Assembly: GCA_023079485.1 (NCBI GenBank)
Contig: CM041084.1
Span: 66,807,709 to 66,871,708 of the forward strand
From: Archilochus colubris
Lineage: Eukaryota > Chordata > Aves > Apodiformes > Trochilidae
DNA: 64,000 bases
Reading direction: 5' to 3'
This document shows, piece after piece, positions 1 through 15,388 of the stretch. Numbering within the stretch: position 1 is the first letter of the stretch; the number at the start of each line of letters is the position of its first letter. The notes beneath the pieces are model-generated. The model was not told the origin of the DNA and searched no databases. It saw only the letters and a program-made list of their open reading frames with translations. Position numbers and translations under genes: made by a program.

Positions 1-1069
1 ATTACTGAGTAGGGAAATTGAGTCTCGTGTCAGGTCAGGGACAAAGACTAAAGTCAAGCTAGCTCCTGTGCCATCCTCCTAGTCAGAATTCTTTTCACCA
101 CACTGTAACCCAATAAGTATTTGAAAAGTCTTGGCAAAAGTCTAAGGGTTACCCTCCTTACTAGCTACATACTTTTGTAGACAGTAAGATTGAAAACTCT
201 GAACATTTGTGGCTTCCTGCCAAAATCACCAGCAGCTGGTTCTCACACTTTCACATAACGAATAAGAAATCCTAGAAATCAATAGAAACTGAGTATTATT
301 TCAGATTTCCAGGTTTATTCCTTCACCAAGTGTTAATTTAATGTGGGTTTCAGAATATATATATATATCACTGCTGGAAATTGCTCCATGGCTTATTTAA
401 GCTCTTTGTATAACCATTATACTTCATCATGTGGGATGCAATAAAGATTGGTTGATTATTTTCAGCAACAGAATTACTCATTTGTGAGCTATTTGTTTTA
501 AAGAGCCTCAACCAGTTGAACTGCAAATGTATGAGGTTTAGAGGTAAAAGCAAAACATAGTAACACATGATTCTTGAAGCCTGTTGCACTTTTTACTTAG
601 TAATCATTTAAATACTATCAGGTTCACTTTGGGTTGCATTGGCTTTTGCCTACAAAAACCCCCAAAAGCTAGCAGCAGCAAAATGATCCCGCTGGCAACA
701 GATGTACATTGATTGCAGCAGCAGTTGTAACTGGAAATTCATTTTTTATCTATATCATGCTGGGTTGAGCTGAAAATTCAGTCAAGGCTACAGTTGCTCC
801 TATTTGAGAAAACACAAATTAGAAGGAAGTCCCTGGTGGTCTGTTCCCAGTTGCTGGGAATCTCTTTCACTTGATGACACAGCTGCTGGATATACCACAT
901 TATCTACAGGTTCACCCATCATCCTCTAAATTAAGACCATGCTCTAAATTCAGCCACACCTAAGATGGACATTTCTGAAGCTCTTTTTTCTTTCATTTGC
1001 TCATGCCAGACCCTTTCATGGGATATGCTATGAATGTTACCACTCTTAACTTGTGAGAAGCTGGATTTA
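1..1069. other. Non-coding stretch, nothing recognised
   Basis: Unique AT-rich sequence with a short AT run near 354-368. No exon with matching splice sites, no repeat family recognised. Probably FARS2 intron or downstream flank. Confidence 0.6.
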
Positions 1070-1424
1070 TCATAGAATCATAGAATTATTGAATCGGCTG
1101 GGTTGGAAGGGACCTCAGAGATCAAGTCCAACCCTTGATCCACTACCGCTGCAGTTACCAGCCCACGGCACTGAGTGCCACATCCAGTCTCTTTTTAAAT
1201 ATCTCCAGGGATGGAGAATCCACTACTTCCCTGGGCAGCCCATTCCAATGCCTGATCACCCTCTCGGTAAAGGAATTCTTTCTAATATCCAACCTAAACC
1301 TCCCCTGGCACAACTTGAGACCGTGCCCTCTTGTCTTGCTGAGAGTTGCCTGGGAAAAGAGAGCAACCTCCCCCTGGCTACAACCTCCTTTCAGGGAGTT
1401 GTAGAGAGTGATGAGGTCTCTGTC
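1070..1424 (-). mobile_element. CR1 LINE, 3' fragment
   Basis: The plus strand starts TCATAGAATCATAGAATT, the inverse of the CR1 3' tail, and continues with the inverse of the CR1 3' UTR and the last codons of ORF2 (reverse transcriptase/endonuclease protein). It closely resembles the copies at 14886 and 21286, so it belongs to the same, relatively young, subfamily. Similarity stops near GATGAGGTCTC at about 1424, which is the 5' truncation point usual for CR1. Open frames here are incidental. Confidence 0.93.
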
Positions 1425-2779
1425 ATGTCCTTACAACTTTCCAGACTACAGAGAAGTGGGGGGAAATAAAAAAAGTGATCTTGATGCCACCATTTGGTTT
1501 CTAATAGGAAACATTTCTGTTTTAATTTACATTAATGGAAGGACAAGAGCACATATCTGTTTAGGAAGATAGGAAGAGCACAATTTGAAATCCACAGGAC
1601 CCAACTAAAGAGTCAGCAGCCTTTGGATCTAATGATGGTTGCACAGGTGTGTTTCACTCGGGATGCCTCCATTGGAAGTGACAAAAAACTTTCCACAACA
1701 ACAGCTGTATGTCTTCATCTAAGTTACTCTGTCCTTTCTTCTCTAGTCCTTGACTTTTCTTTCAACTGCTTCTGGACCTTATTCTTCTTCCTTCCGGGAC
1801 TGAAGTTTTAGATGTCTGAGATACATGGAAGGGAACAGTAGAAGACTCCCAGCTGGCAAAAGCTCCTTTTCCCACCCAGACTGCTCACCTCCCTCACCGA
1901 TCCATCACCTTTCCTTGCACTGCTTATGGATGCAAGCCACGGTGCTGGGTGTGCTATCCAGTAGCAAAGCCACCTTACAGGACTTTTTCCCTCTCACATT
2001 TCCCCAGTCACTTTGGTTTAATCTTGCCTCTAAAAAGAAAAGCTCTCTCCTCAGTTGTGCTGAGGTTGTGGGGCAACAATGAGAAGGGGACCAGGGAACT
2101 GATATGGCTTTAAGGAACAGCATAGGAAAAAGGGTCCCTAATTCACCTCACAGTGCAACTACATAAGTAGCAGCTATGGTAAAACTGGAATAGAAGAGCA
2201 GAATAATCCATGGGAAAAAACAAACAAAAAAATGCTTCTAATTCTGATACTGTGAGAACCAAGGATCTGGGAACAAGTGGTGCAGAGCAGTTACAAAGAA
2301 ACCACTTAAATCCTTTATAAGGAGAGAAGTTTTAACTGCTGTCGCTGACTGGACCTGCGAGCAAAAGAAAGGACATCTTCCATGTGGACACACTGGTATT
2401 TCACATTGCAATCCTCCAAAAATCCCTTTGTAGGCACTTTGTACGTTTGTTAGTAAAGCCCTGGACCTCCCACATAGCTGAGAATTCAAGAAAATATATA
2501 ATTATATCCAAGTTTTGGAACTACCTGCCAGGTCATAAGAATTCTGTTGGTGATTTAACTGTGTGCTAGCATAGAGAACCGAAAGTAAGATGAAGTATTT
2601 TGCTCTTTTTACATACATATACATGCATACTCTTCCCACTCCAAACAAATTCCAACTGGGGCAGTTGTGTACAAAGCAGAAAACTTGTAACGTCCAGAAA
2701 GAATAGCTCAAACCAGCTATTTTGCTTCAAATCACCATCAGCAAGACTAAATTTACAGCCCTACTCCAGCTTTCTTTCA

Positions 2780-3078
2780 GTACTTGAAGGGGTACGACTT
2801 TTTGCATGGGTGTGTAGTGAGAGGACAAGGGGCAATCATTTAAAACTTGAAGAGGGGAGATTTAGGCTACACATTAGGAAAAAATGTTTCCTGTGAGGGT
2901 GGTGAGACTGTAACAGATTGCCCAGGGAAGTTGTGGATGCTCCTTCCCTGGAAATGTTCAAGGCCAGGTTGGATGGGGCCTTGATCTAGTGGTAGGCGTC
3001 CCACCCTGTGCCAGGAGGACTGGAACCAGATGATCTTCAAGTTTCTTTCCAACCCTAGTCATTCTATGATTCTATGAA
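2780..3078 (+). mobile_element. CR1 LINE, 3' fragment (older)
   Basis: It contains the CR1 ORF2 C-terminal stretch (GGGGAGATTTAGGCTACAC, then TTGCCCAGGGAAGTTGTGG) and ends in ATTCTATGATTCTATGA. It differs from the 14886 and 21286 copies in the 3' UTR, having GATGGGGCCTTGATCTAGTG, which points to another, older subfamily. The left edge is approximate. The coding part is too decayed to read. Confidence 0.9.
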
Positions 3079-4131
3079 ATCTGCTATTGGCATGTGGTAA
3101 CTTAACAGAGGTGAACATCAGAGTTTTCAAATACTCTTAAGACTGTGAAAACAACCTAGAATTATTTATTTTCAAGAACTATAGGAAAAGGAGACAAAAA
3201 AAGATTTTGCTAATGAATATCATATACACACCTTCATACATCTGACTTACACATTTGCTCATACATCTGACTATTACCAAGGTGGCTGCTATATGGATGA
3301 TGTGGATTTGCTTAGGCCTTTGGTGCTCCAGCAGACAACAGACGGAGATACCACGCAAGATAAATATCACTAAGTAATGTAAGCACAAAGGGCTATTGAC
3401 AATTTTCCAAGTACAAGTAGAAAGGAATTAATCTGTTGCTGTTTGTCCAGGTTCAGTGAGAGACTATTAGTAAGACTAGATTTGAGTGGGTGGGAGAAGG
3501 GATGGGAACAGGGTATGTGTAAAGATCTGCATCATTGGTATTAGCTCGAAGGACAGCAGCTGGACTGCTGGGGAACCACATCCTCCTTTAATGGTAATTT
3601 TTATCAAGAGTTTCAATAGTATCATCTCAGTGCAGCCTTAGTCACAAGTCTGGTTTCTGGCACACAGTTTCACAAATTCAGAATTAAAATGTGGAGTGTG
3701 CAGTGATGGTTCCTGCACCTAAAAGCTGACATGTTAACTGTCTGAGAAATGACAACGAGCAGCTCATCACCACGTCAGACACCTGCCTCCAGCTCTTCTG
3801 GAAGGCACTGCAGGATTTGAAAGAGAACAGAAGAGTGAATATTACAGAGAGCTCTTGCCCAGTGTGAGAAGCAATATTAAAGTAAACCCAAAATGCTCAT
3901 ATGAGCATTTAAAGAGTGGGAAGAATTATTGAAATCACTGTCCAGTTTGACACAGGCATCAGTTTCTGTATATGAACTAAGAAATGCTAGGTAAGACCAG
4001 GTTATGAAAAGCCTTGACAGTGAAGAAAAGCAACATTTCATGAATAAGCCACAGAAGGGCTTATCCACCACAAGAAAACATGCAAAGAGAAGAACACATC
4101 TCTGCTGAGAAGGAGCTGGTGGCTCCTACAG

Positions 4132-4798
4132 ACAGTGACTGGGCATGAATGTGACCCGGCAGCAAAGAAGGCCAAGAGCATCTTGGGCTATATCAACAGG
4201 AGCAGAGCCAGCAGATCAAAGACTGTGATTATCCTCCTTTACTCATTCAGTGGTCATAAAACCTCATGTAGAGTACTGCATCCAGCTTGCCCCCCACCCA
4301 CTAGAGGAAAGACACTGACAAACTGCTGCATTTTCAGCATTGGGCCACCAATATCATCAGGAGTCTGAAATATCTAACCAGTGAGAAAAGGCTGAGAGAG
4401 AACAGGGCTGGCTCAGCCTGGAGAAGAGACAACTTTAGGGGAACTTCACAGCAATCTGCCAGTACGTTTAAGGAGGTCATCAACATGACAGACCCAGGCT
4501 TTACACTCTCATGAGTGGTGGGACGATAACACAATGGATCTAAGTGAAAACAAGAAAATTTCAGAACAGATAAAAAAAAAAAACAAATTTTTTTACTGTG
4601 ACAGTAAGGCAGTGGAATAGGTTGCCCAAAAACATTGTGCAGTTTCCCTCTTGGGAGATTTCAAGATCCAACTGGATATAGTCCTAAGCAACCTGACCTG
4701 ATCTCAGAGCTGACCCTGCCTTGAGGAGAAGGTGTGCCTAGAGATCTACTGAGTTTCCTTCCAAGCTGAATTAGCCTTATATCCTAAGACTATGAAGA
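4132..4798 (+). mobile_element. CR1 LINE, diverged 3' part
   Basis: Recognisable CR1 ORF2 segments appear in order: AAGAAGGCCAAGAGCATCTT (KKAKSIL), CTCAGCCTGGAGAAGAGAC (LSLEKR), and GGCAGTGGAATAGGTTGCCC near the end. The terminal repeat has decayed to roughly CCTAAGACTATGAAGA. Many indels break the frame, so this is an old insertion. Confidence 0.8.
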
Positions 4799-7700
4799 TA
4801 AACGAAAGCCAAGGCAAAGATGTGGTGAGAAGATATGACAGGGCACTCCTTTGATCTCCACATTGCTGTTCCTACCACACTTAATAGAGGTAACACTCTT
4901 CAGCTCCATCCCCTATCTGCACTTCTGTATCTTGCGATCCACAATTTCTCTTTTAAACAAGGCACAGATAGCCTATAGCTCTTGTAAGTAATTTGACTCA
5001 GGTTTTACTTGGGGAAATAAAATGGTAAGAGCCAGAGAAAGAAAATTCTGAATGTGTTTGCAAAATTACCTTGAAAGCACAACAGGTCCAGTTGTGCTCC
5101 AGTGAAACTGTATGTGTATCTGAGCAACCGTTTACTGTATCATATATGGGAAAACCACTCCATTTCTCATTTGTAGTTCACTGGTATGTAAGATGCTTAT
5201 TTTTCAGTCCCCCAAATGAAATTATGATAGGATAGCACTGGATATAACAGTGTTCATCAACCCTCTTCTGTTTTTGAGGTACACTTGAGTTCTGGAGAGC
5301 TGCTATGGGTGTGTCAATCATTACTCTCAGGCAACACATTCCTTGCTTTCAACTCTCCTACCCTGAGACTGATGATAATGCTTTAAAGTACAGAATTGGT
5401 TTGATGGCTTGTGGTCATAATTTTTGTATTCACTCATATTTCTTCTTTTCAAAAGGAGATCAAGACGAGTTGCACACTGCACAAAGTCTGGGAGAACTTT
5501 CTGATAGATTTAGAAAAAGACTTTTGCATCAGTCTCAACAATTTCTTGCCTTTAACCTGCTCTTTTTCTGCGCCTTTATCCTCTTCCCACTGTCCCACAA
5601 CACATCTTGTTTAAACTTTGTTTTCCCCCTAGACTTTTTAATATTGCCCCCAGTGCCCAAAGTATAGCTCTTCTCTCTTCCACTTTCTTCTTATTTTGTC
5701 TTATCTCAGTGGTTTGTTTTTCTTGTATCCAGCCTCATAACTGTCCACTGTCTCTCTCCTAGTTTCTGACCCCCATTTTCTCCTTTTCTTCCCATGTTTT
5801 CAGCCAATTGCCTTTAGTTGAGAATGAGAATGCAAGTTCTGCTTACCCTCCAAATGCGTGCTCATTCACTTTCTTTACCTCAAGTGTTCATCATTAAAAC
5901 CAGCTTGTATCACAGATCTTGCAAATGAAGTTTGGTGGTTTATCAGATTAAACTCTTACTGCTTATAAAGGCCATTTTGAACGTTTCCTCTGCTTCAGCT
6001 CTGCAAGGCACTGATCACTCTCAGCTGGATCCTGAGAAGTATGGAGATCTCTGACCTGAAACTACTGAGACCTTTAGGTTATGTTTGACTGAGCGCAGTC
6101 CCATTGATTTAAATGGGACCTCTTGCAAGTTTAAAGCTCAGCGTGTGCTTCAGTACTTTGCCTGACTGGGAGCAGAGGGCTCGGGTTCCTCAAGCTTCAA
6201 TACCAGCACTGCCTACAAATGATACGAGACACAGCATCCTGATGAGAGAAGGCTTGATGATCAAGTGATTTCTAATCCAATTGTGCAGCTTAGTGCAGCA
6301 CCTCTGCACTGAAGAAGGCTTTTTTTCCTCTTTTCCATAGCTATCCAATACTAAAATAAGGAGAGTCACACAATGTTCTGCAGAGTGTACAGACAAACCT
6401 GAGATATACAGCACTGTAAAGGTTTTATTGACCTTCATTTAAGATGATCTATGTAAGCAGCTCATAAGAAATTCAACCTTCCCAAAGTCATGCCAATAAA
6501 ATGTTTATGCTACACCATCATCTATTCTCTGTTGTACCTCTACATGCATACACACACAGTATATATCTTCAATTACAGTAAAACTAATTAGACAATAAAT
6601 CACAGTAGAGGCAGTACCTCATTTGTTCAGACATCCAAGTTAAATTTACATACTAATGGTTGCATATTTGCCTTTAATAGATGCACTATTAGAAAGTAAA
6701 CATAATAAATGAATAACCATTTAAGCATGGAGTTACCTAATCTTGATGAAAAATATCTGAAAATGTAGCAGCCAGTGAATCTGTTTACTTTTTTATTGGA
6801 AAATAAAGCTAATCACAGGCTAAGAAGATACATATAAATTTTATACAGCATACTCATGATGGATCATACAGCCCCACCCTGTGAAGGGAATATAATAAGA
6901 CCAAACTGGTTAAAATGGCTGGCTTATAGATCAGATGCCCCCCTTCTTGATCATGGAATAAAGGTTATAGAGTAAGATGTTTTAATTTGCAAAAGCTTCC
7001 CCTTGGACCTGTAAGTGCATTTTATTTTCAGCATCTTCCAAAGCTCTAGGACAAGCCATATGTCTACCAGCAACATGCAGGAAAGATGCACAGGGACAAC
7101 TGTTTCAGAAGACAGAAAAGTGCATGGTAAGTCAAATTGTGTAGCTATGTAAGCAAGAGGGCTCAAATACATAGCAAATAGCAGAAAGTGGGCTTCTGGA
7201 TAAAAACTGGGTCATTAGAATAGGGGCTTAATTCCTATGGCACAGTGAGCACAGGCAAGTGGGAGTAAGTGAGGCCCAGCCTTTGCTGTCTTCATAGGAG
7301 AAAGATGAGGCCACTTTGATTCCCTTCCCTGTATAATGAATCACTTCTTTGCACACAACTACATCTTTGTAGTAGTGTTTCCTAGGTTAGGGACACATAC
7401 ACTGTTTTGGCTGCAGCTGTAAGGGAGGTGAACAGTGTCAACTCAAGCTGCTTGTCAGCTCTTCTCACTCTACTGCCAGACATTACCAGTCCCTCAGATC
7501 TCCCAGCTGAACTGCTCCAGGAACTTTGTCTGTCCTGGCACCAGTCAAAATGATCCCAGTTAGACAGTCTATTATTCTGAGTATTGATGTTAACAGGTTA
7601 TTATGATGTAACTGATTCAGGAGAGACTGCACATGCCAGCAGAAACAAAGAAGGAGATGATGGAAGAGGGTGGTAAAAAGGAGGAGGTGCTAGGCTTATT

Positions 7701-7890
7701 GCAGAAATGAGGAAACAAAGGAAAAGGCAGATCTCATAACCCCACAGAGGAAGTCTGCAGGTTAGCTAGGAATCTGATACAGATTTCCTTTCTACCAGTG
7801 CTCCCTTAGAACAGTATAAACATGCTCCTGCTTGACCTCAGTCCAGGTCACAAGGCTCATCTGAAATAGAAAGAAATAATTATTTAAAAC

Positions 7891-7920
7891 AACAGCAGCA
7901 GCAGCCACCAGCAGCATCAG
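7891..7920 (+). repeat. Short interrupted CAG repeat
   Basis: AACAGCAGCAGCAGCCACC followed by AGCAGCATCAG. The array is short and imperfect, and not in a recognised coding frame. Confidence 0.8.
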
Positions 7921-9509
7921 ATGAAAGTGACTTTGTGAGGAGAGGATGCATCAGCAGTCAATTGAGGTGAAATGCTGCTTACTCGCTGTGGCAGTGAAAT
8001 GATGGAGGCTCCAGGAACCATCCTGCCACCAGAGCCCATTTGTCTTAATCAACACTTCTGGGTACGCTGCATTTCATCTGAACTATAAGTGCCTTCCTTT
8101 CCTAAATGTCATTTAATTTTTGTACCTTTTCTGGAGAGTTGTCAGCCCATGGACACATTTTTTTTTTTTCAGTAGGAATACTGGCTCAGCATGAACCAGA
8201 AAGTGATTATATGCAGCTATGCTCAGAGCCCTGAAGAACAGAGATGTAACACAGGGTGCTAGATCAGATCCAAGCCATTTGTTTTATTACATTACACCTT
8301 GCTTAGTCTTTTGTGCCCTGTCCGTCTTCAGCCCTTGCTTTCACAGCCTGAGCAGAAGCCCTGCACAAGTGATTGAAGGCAAGCTAACAGCCTCTGATCC
8401 CCTACACTGCTGTGACTTGTGTCAAGTTATAGCCAGAGCCATTTGGTAATCCAAATGAAGGCAATAATCTGATCTGTGGGGAGCAGCACTCTGACACTGC
8501 TGTGCTGAGTGGCCACAATCATACAAGTGCTGTCAGCTTTTCCCAGCAGCTTTTTGACCTACTGAAGCCTGCACACGTATATTGAACTGATGACACAGGA
8601 AAAAAAGTCTGACACATTCAGGCTGTTAAAAGGCACAGACCATATCCTTTAAGTCCCAAGAAAGTGCTTCCATTAAATCCCATTTTTGAACAATAGTATA
8701 TTTAGTCTCGCTGTTATTAAAAGTTACTGCTATGAAGTGTAGACTTCATGTATTTGAAGAACATTTTAATGAACAGAAAGAAAAATACTTACGTTGGTGG
8801 ACAATATACAGGTTATAAGAAAGGATGGGGGGGTATCCAAAGGTTAAGAGGTCTATCTCAGTTAAGCACATAAAGGATGGACATTTACCCAGGCCTTCTG
8901 AGGCTCCAGGACTCAGTCTGTGTAATGAAAAGCCCTCAGAACATCTGGTCTGCGTTGGTTTAGTTCAGTCATGCTGAAAGACACTGCATGGCCTTGCACA
9001 CAGAAAATCTGTAACTTTTTTAATATCCATTGAGATTCCTTACAACTTCAACAATGGAAGACAGGACAGAAGTTTTCCTTCAAATATGATACGAATAAAC
9101 CATGTTATTAATTGTGATTAATTAATTATTACTCTTTAGAAAGTAGACGAGAGCAGGTCTGCTGACTTGGTTTTAAAGAATACATGAAAAAATACAACAG
9201 AAAGAAATAAAAAATCGGCTTATTAACACCCATCATCCAAGATCTTATGGTAACACCAAGAATTATTTCACAGTATTCTCATTTGAAGGGTCACCTTAAA
9301 AAACAATGCCAGTAGGTGCTGGTAGTATGTACAATATTGAGCTTGAAAAAGCTCAATGTAAGATACCAGATGAAATCTGGATGCAGACTTAAATAAATAA
9401 ACCAAGCTCATCTCTTTAGGGACAGAGTTGAAATATTTAAACAAAGAATTAGGGAGAATTACTTTACCAAGATGAAGCTGAGACATCAAAGAGGTGCATA
9501 TGTAAGTGT

Positions 9510-9570
9510 TAAAAGGGAAAGGGGAAAAAAAAGGAAAGAAGAAAACACAAAAGGAAAAAAAGAAAACAGA
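9510..9570 (+). repeat. Purine-rich low-complexity tract
   Basis: About 60 bp of nearly pure A and G (GGGAAAGGGGAAAAAAAAGG and similar), broken only by a few C and T. Confidence 0.85.
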
Positions 9571-9768
9571 TCATTAAGCAGTATTTGACATCAGAGCAAA
9601 AAATTGTTTTTGAAACTTTGGTCATACACTTTCTTTAGAGGAGAGAGAGAAAATAATCAAAATAATCCACCTTAGTACCTTTGCTGCCCATCCCATACCC
9701 CTCTTTCTCCCAGTCTGTAAACTTTTGATGGGATATACTGTATTCTGTATACTTTTGTTGGGATATGA

Positions 9769-9812
9769 CCATAGAATCACAGAATGGCTACGGGTGGAAG
9801 GGACTGTGACTT
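9769..9812 (-). mobile_element. CR1 LINE tail remnant
   Basis: The bases ACCATAGAATCACAGAATGG followed by GGTGGAAGGGAC are the inverse of the last ~40 bp of a CR1 3' UTR and tail. Nothing CR1-like follows, so only this end survives or was inserted. Confidence 0.75.
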
Positions 9813-10356
9813 TACCTGAAGCTGAACATGGAAATGATGGGTAACTTAGAGAAACCAGACACTCAGCTCCCTCTTTGGCTTCACCCTCATACCATACTAT
9901 TCTGACAATCTGATCCTTTCCCCCAAAATCCAGTCTATTGGTAAAATCAGTTTGAGGTTTGGATCCACAATTTTAAAGCAGGCCAGGAAACTCCTCTTTG
10001 TTCCATAAGAGATCAGATGGAACTCTATAAATCAAGTGGTAATTTGTGCTCCTCAGGAGCAAAGCCAATCAGAAAGTTAAGGGCTGAAAAGGAGACTTGA
10101 GCCCTCCTTACTGAAAAGAACAACACACATTCTGCAGGATATCAGGGAATCTTAAAGGCTGACCCACCTCTAAAACAACAGCAAAAACCTGTCTTTCTGG
10201 AAGTGATATTTACAATCCGATTACACAAATGACAGTGTCACCAAATTAAAACACACACTCAAAAAAAAAAAAAAGTCAAACACCACCCCAAACCTATTTA
10301 AACACCATTTTGACTCTATCAGAGAAGATGTGCCAGAATTGCCATGAATTAAAAAA

Positions 10357-10960
10357 ATGGATGCTGCTACTGATTTGATGTGGAGACTACTCAAATATCA
10401 TCTAAGCATTGTCACTGTTGATTCCCCCTCTTATATTTTTAGTTCTTAAAAAACATAATCAAGCTGTTCACAAACAACCAAGGGATATAGTTAAAGACAG
10501 CAGAAAAAAGCATCGTGTTGCTTTAGCAGTTAAGACTTCATCAAGCATCTACACAGCTATGTCAGCTCAGCTCCCCAGAAGACCAATGATCCCAGATAAT
10601 GTGAACCTTCCTGGGCTCACACAGAATGATATTATGGAAGTAGCATTTCCATTCAATCCGGTTAGGCTTGATTACTTTGCAACCACAAAGCATAAGACAA
10701 GGTTGCCAAGTTCAAAAGTCACCTCTGTAGAGGAGTTACAAAAGAAATGGAAGATGAGCCTGCACTCTTCTTTCAATACCATGTGGAGAAAAGAGCTGAT
10801 GTATTGAAGATGGTGAAGTACATTGTTTTGGCAAAGTTTAACAACCCAATTCAAAGTGACTCCAATACTAGAAGAGTAAAAACAATGGGAAAAATTTGAA
10901 ATGCATTATAATATTTGAGAACTTAGCATCAAGCACAACTGTATAATGAAACAGAATTAT
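10357..10960 (+). pseudogene. Unidentified coding-like block, probably a frameshifted gene copy
   Basis: I do not recognise this protein. A frame open from 10409 to 10807 has no ATG at its left edge. Its first ATG is at 10559, followed by SAQLPRRPMIPDNVNLPGL and later AFPFNPVRLDYF and VTSVEELQKK. Near the A-rich stretch at about 10740-10750, another frame becomes more protein-like: EMEDEPALFFQYHVEKRADV, then LKMVKYIVLAKFNN, open to a stop near 10900. On the left, a third frame opens with an ATG at 10357 (MDAATDLMWRLLKYHLSIV) and runs into a stop at about 10447. Sensible-looking residues moving between frames suggest one ancestral coding sequence broken by indels. A splice-acceptor-like TTATATTTTTAG ends at 10442, so a real exon starting at 10443 is the alternative. 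It lies about 480 bp from the FARS2 exon, on the opposite strand. No poly-A tail or target duplication was seen. Confidence 0.4.
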
Positions 10961-11280
10961 GGTCACAATCCAAGAACATACTAAACCAGACACAGGCCTA
11001 AATCAATCCTTTTTTTCTGGATAAATTTAAAAGTTAAATACATGCTTAAGTATTACTCAGAAGAGAGATATTCACTGGGTACCAGTAGCAACCATGACTG
11101 AAAAAAAAAGTTGTCATCAAAAGCTGAATTTTATTGCAGTATATCAGAGAATCACGATAGCTGTAAAGTTGTTGCTTTAAAGCCTAACTGTAAATAGCAC
11201 AGAATTTTAATTATATTATATTCTCTAGGGCTAAAACCACTTCTTACTGGTAGAAAATTATTATTATTGAATATGTATTA

Positions 11281-14885
<3,605 letters not shown>

Positions 14886-15388
14886 TCAGTTCTGGGCCAC
14901 TCAGTTCAGGAAGGATATCAAGGTCCTGGAGCGGGTCCAAAGGAGGGCAACCAGGCTGGTGAAAGGACTCGAGCACAGACCCTATGAGGAAAGGCTGAGG
15001 GAGCTGGGGTTGTTCAGCCTGGAGAAGAGGAGGCTCAGGGGAGACCTCATCACTCTCTACAACTCCCTGAAAGGAGGGTGTAACCAGGGGGGGTTTGGGC
15101 TCTTTTCCCAGGCAACTCTCAGCAAGACAAGAGGGCACGGTCTCAAGTTGTGCCAGGGGAGGTTTATGTTGGATATTAGAAAGAATTTCTTTACCGAGAG
15201 GGTGATCAGACATTGGAATGGGCTGCCCAGGGAAGTAGTGGATTCTCCATCCCTGGAGATATTTCAAAAGAGACTGGATGTGGCACTCAGTGCCATGGTC
15301 TGGGAACTGCAGCGGTAGTGGATCAAGGGTTGGACTTGATGATTTCTGAGGTCCCTTCCAACCCAGCCAATTCTATGATTCTATGATT
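14886..15388 (+). mobile_element. CR1 LINE, 3' fragment, young-looking
   Basis: It encodes the end of ORF2 in one unbroken frame. After the junction this reads [20 protein letters not shown] and [20 protein letters not shown], and later [20 protein letters not shown], stopping at 15318. The frame reaches further left only through unrelated flank. The 3' UTR ends with ATTCTATGATTCTATGAT at about 15388. The intact frame and clean tail indicate a fairly recent, 5'-truncated insertion. It cannot move by itself: it lacks ORF1, the endonuclease and most of the reverse transcriptase. Confidence 0.95.

Larger units (their letters stand above)
4799..9768. other. Non-coding stretch between CR1 fragments
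   Basis: Five kilobases with no convincing exon. A 120-codon frame at 5305-5667 has no recognisable content. Features are a short CAG repeat near 7900 and a purine tract near 9540. The downstream FARS2 exons (FDX-ACB domain) would lie on this side if they are in the window, but I did not find them. Confidence 0.55.

Noticed and set aside
1053..1469. 138-codon frame
   Set aside because: It is the antisense of a minus-strand CR1 copy; no coding meaning.
5305..5667. 120-codon frame with an acceptor-like TTTTCAAAAG at 5445-5456
   Set aside because: The residues resemble no family and the candidate exon has no convincing donor.
7891..7920. CAG repeat as a possible coding polyglutamine tract
   Set aside because: It is too short and interrupted, with no open frame around it.
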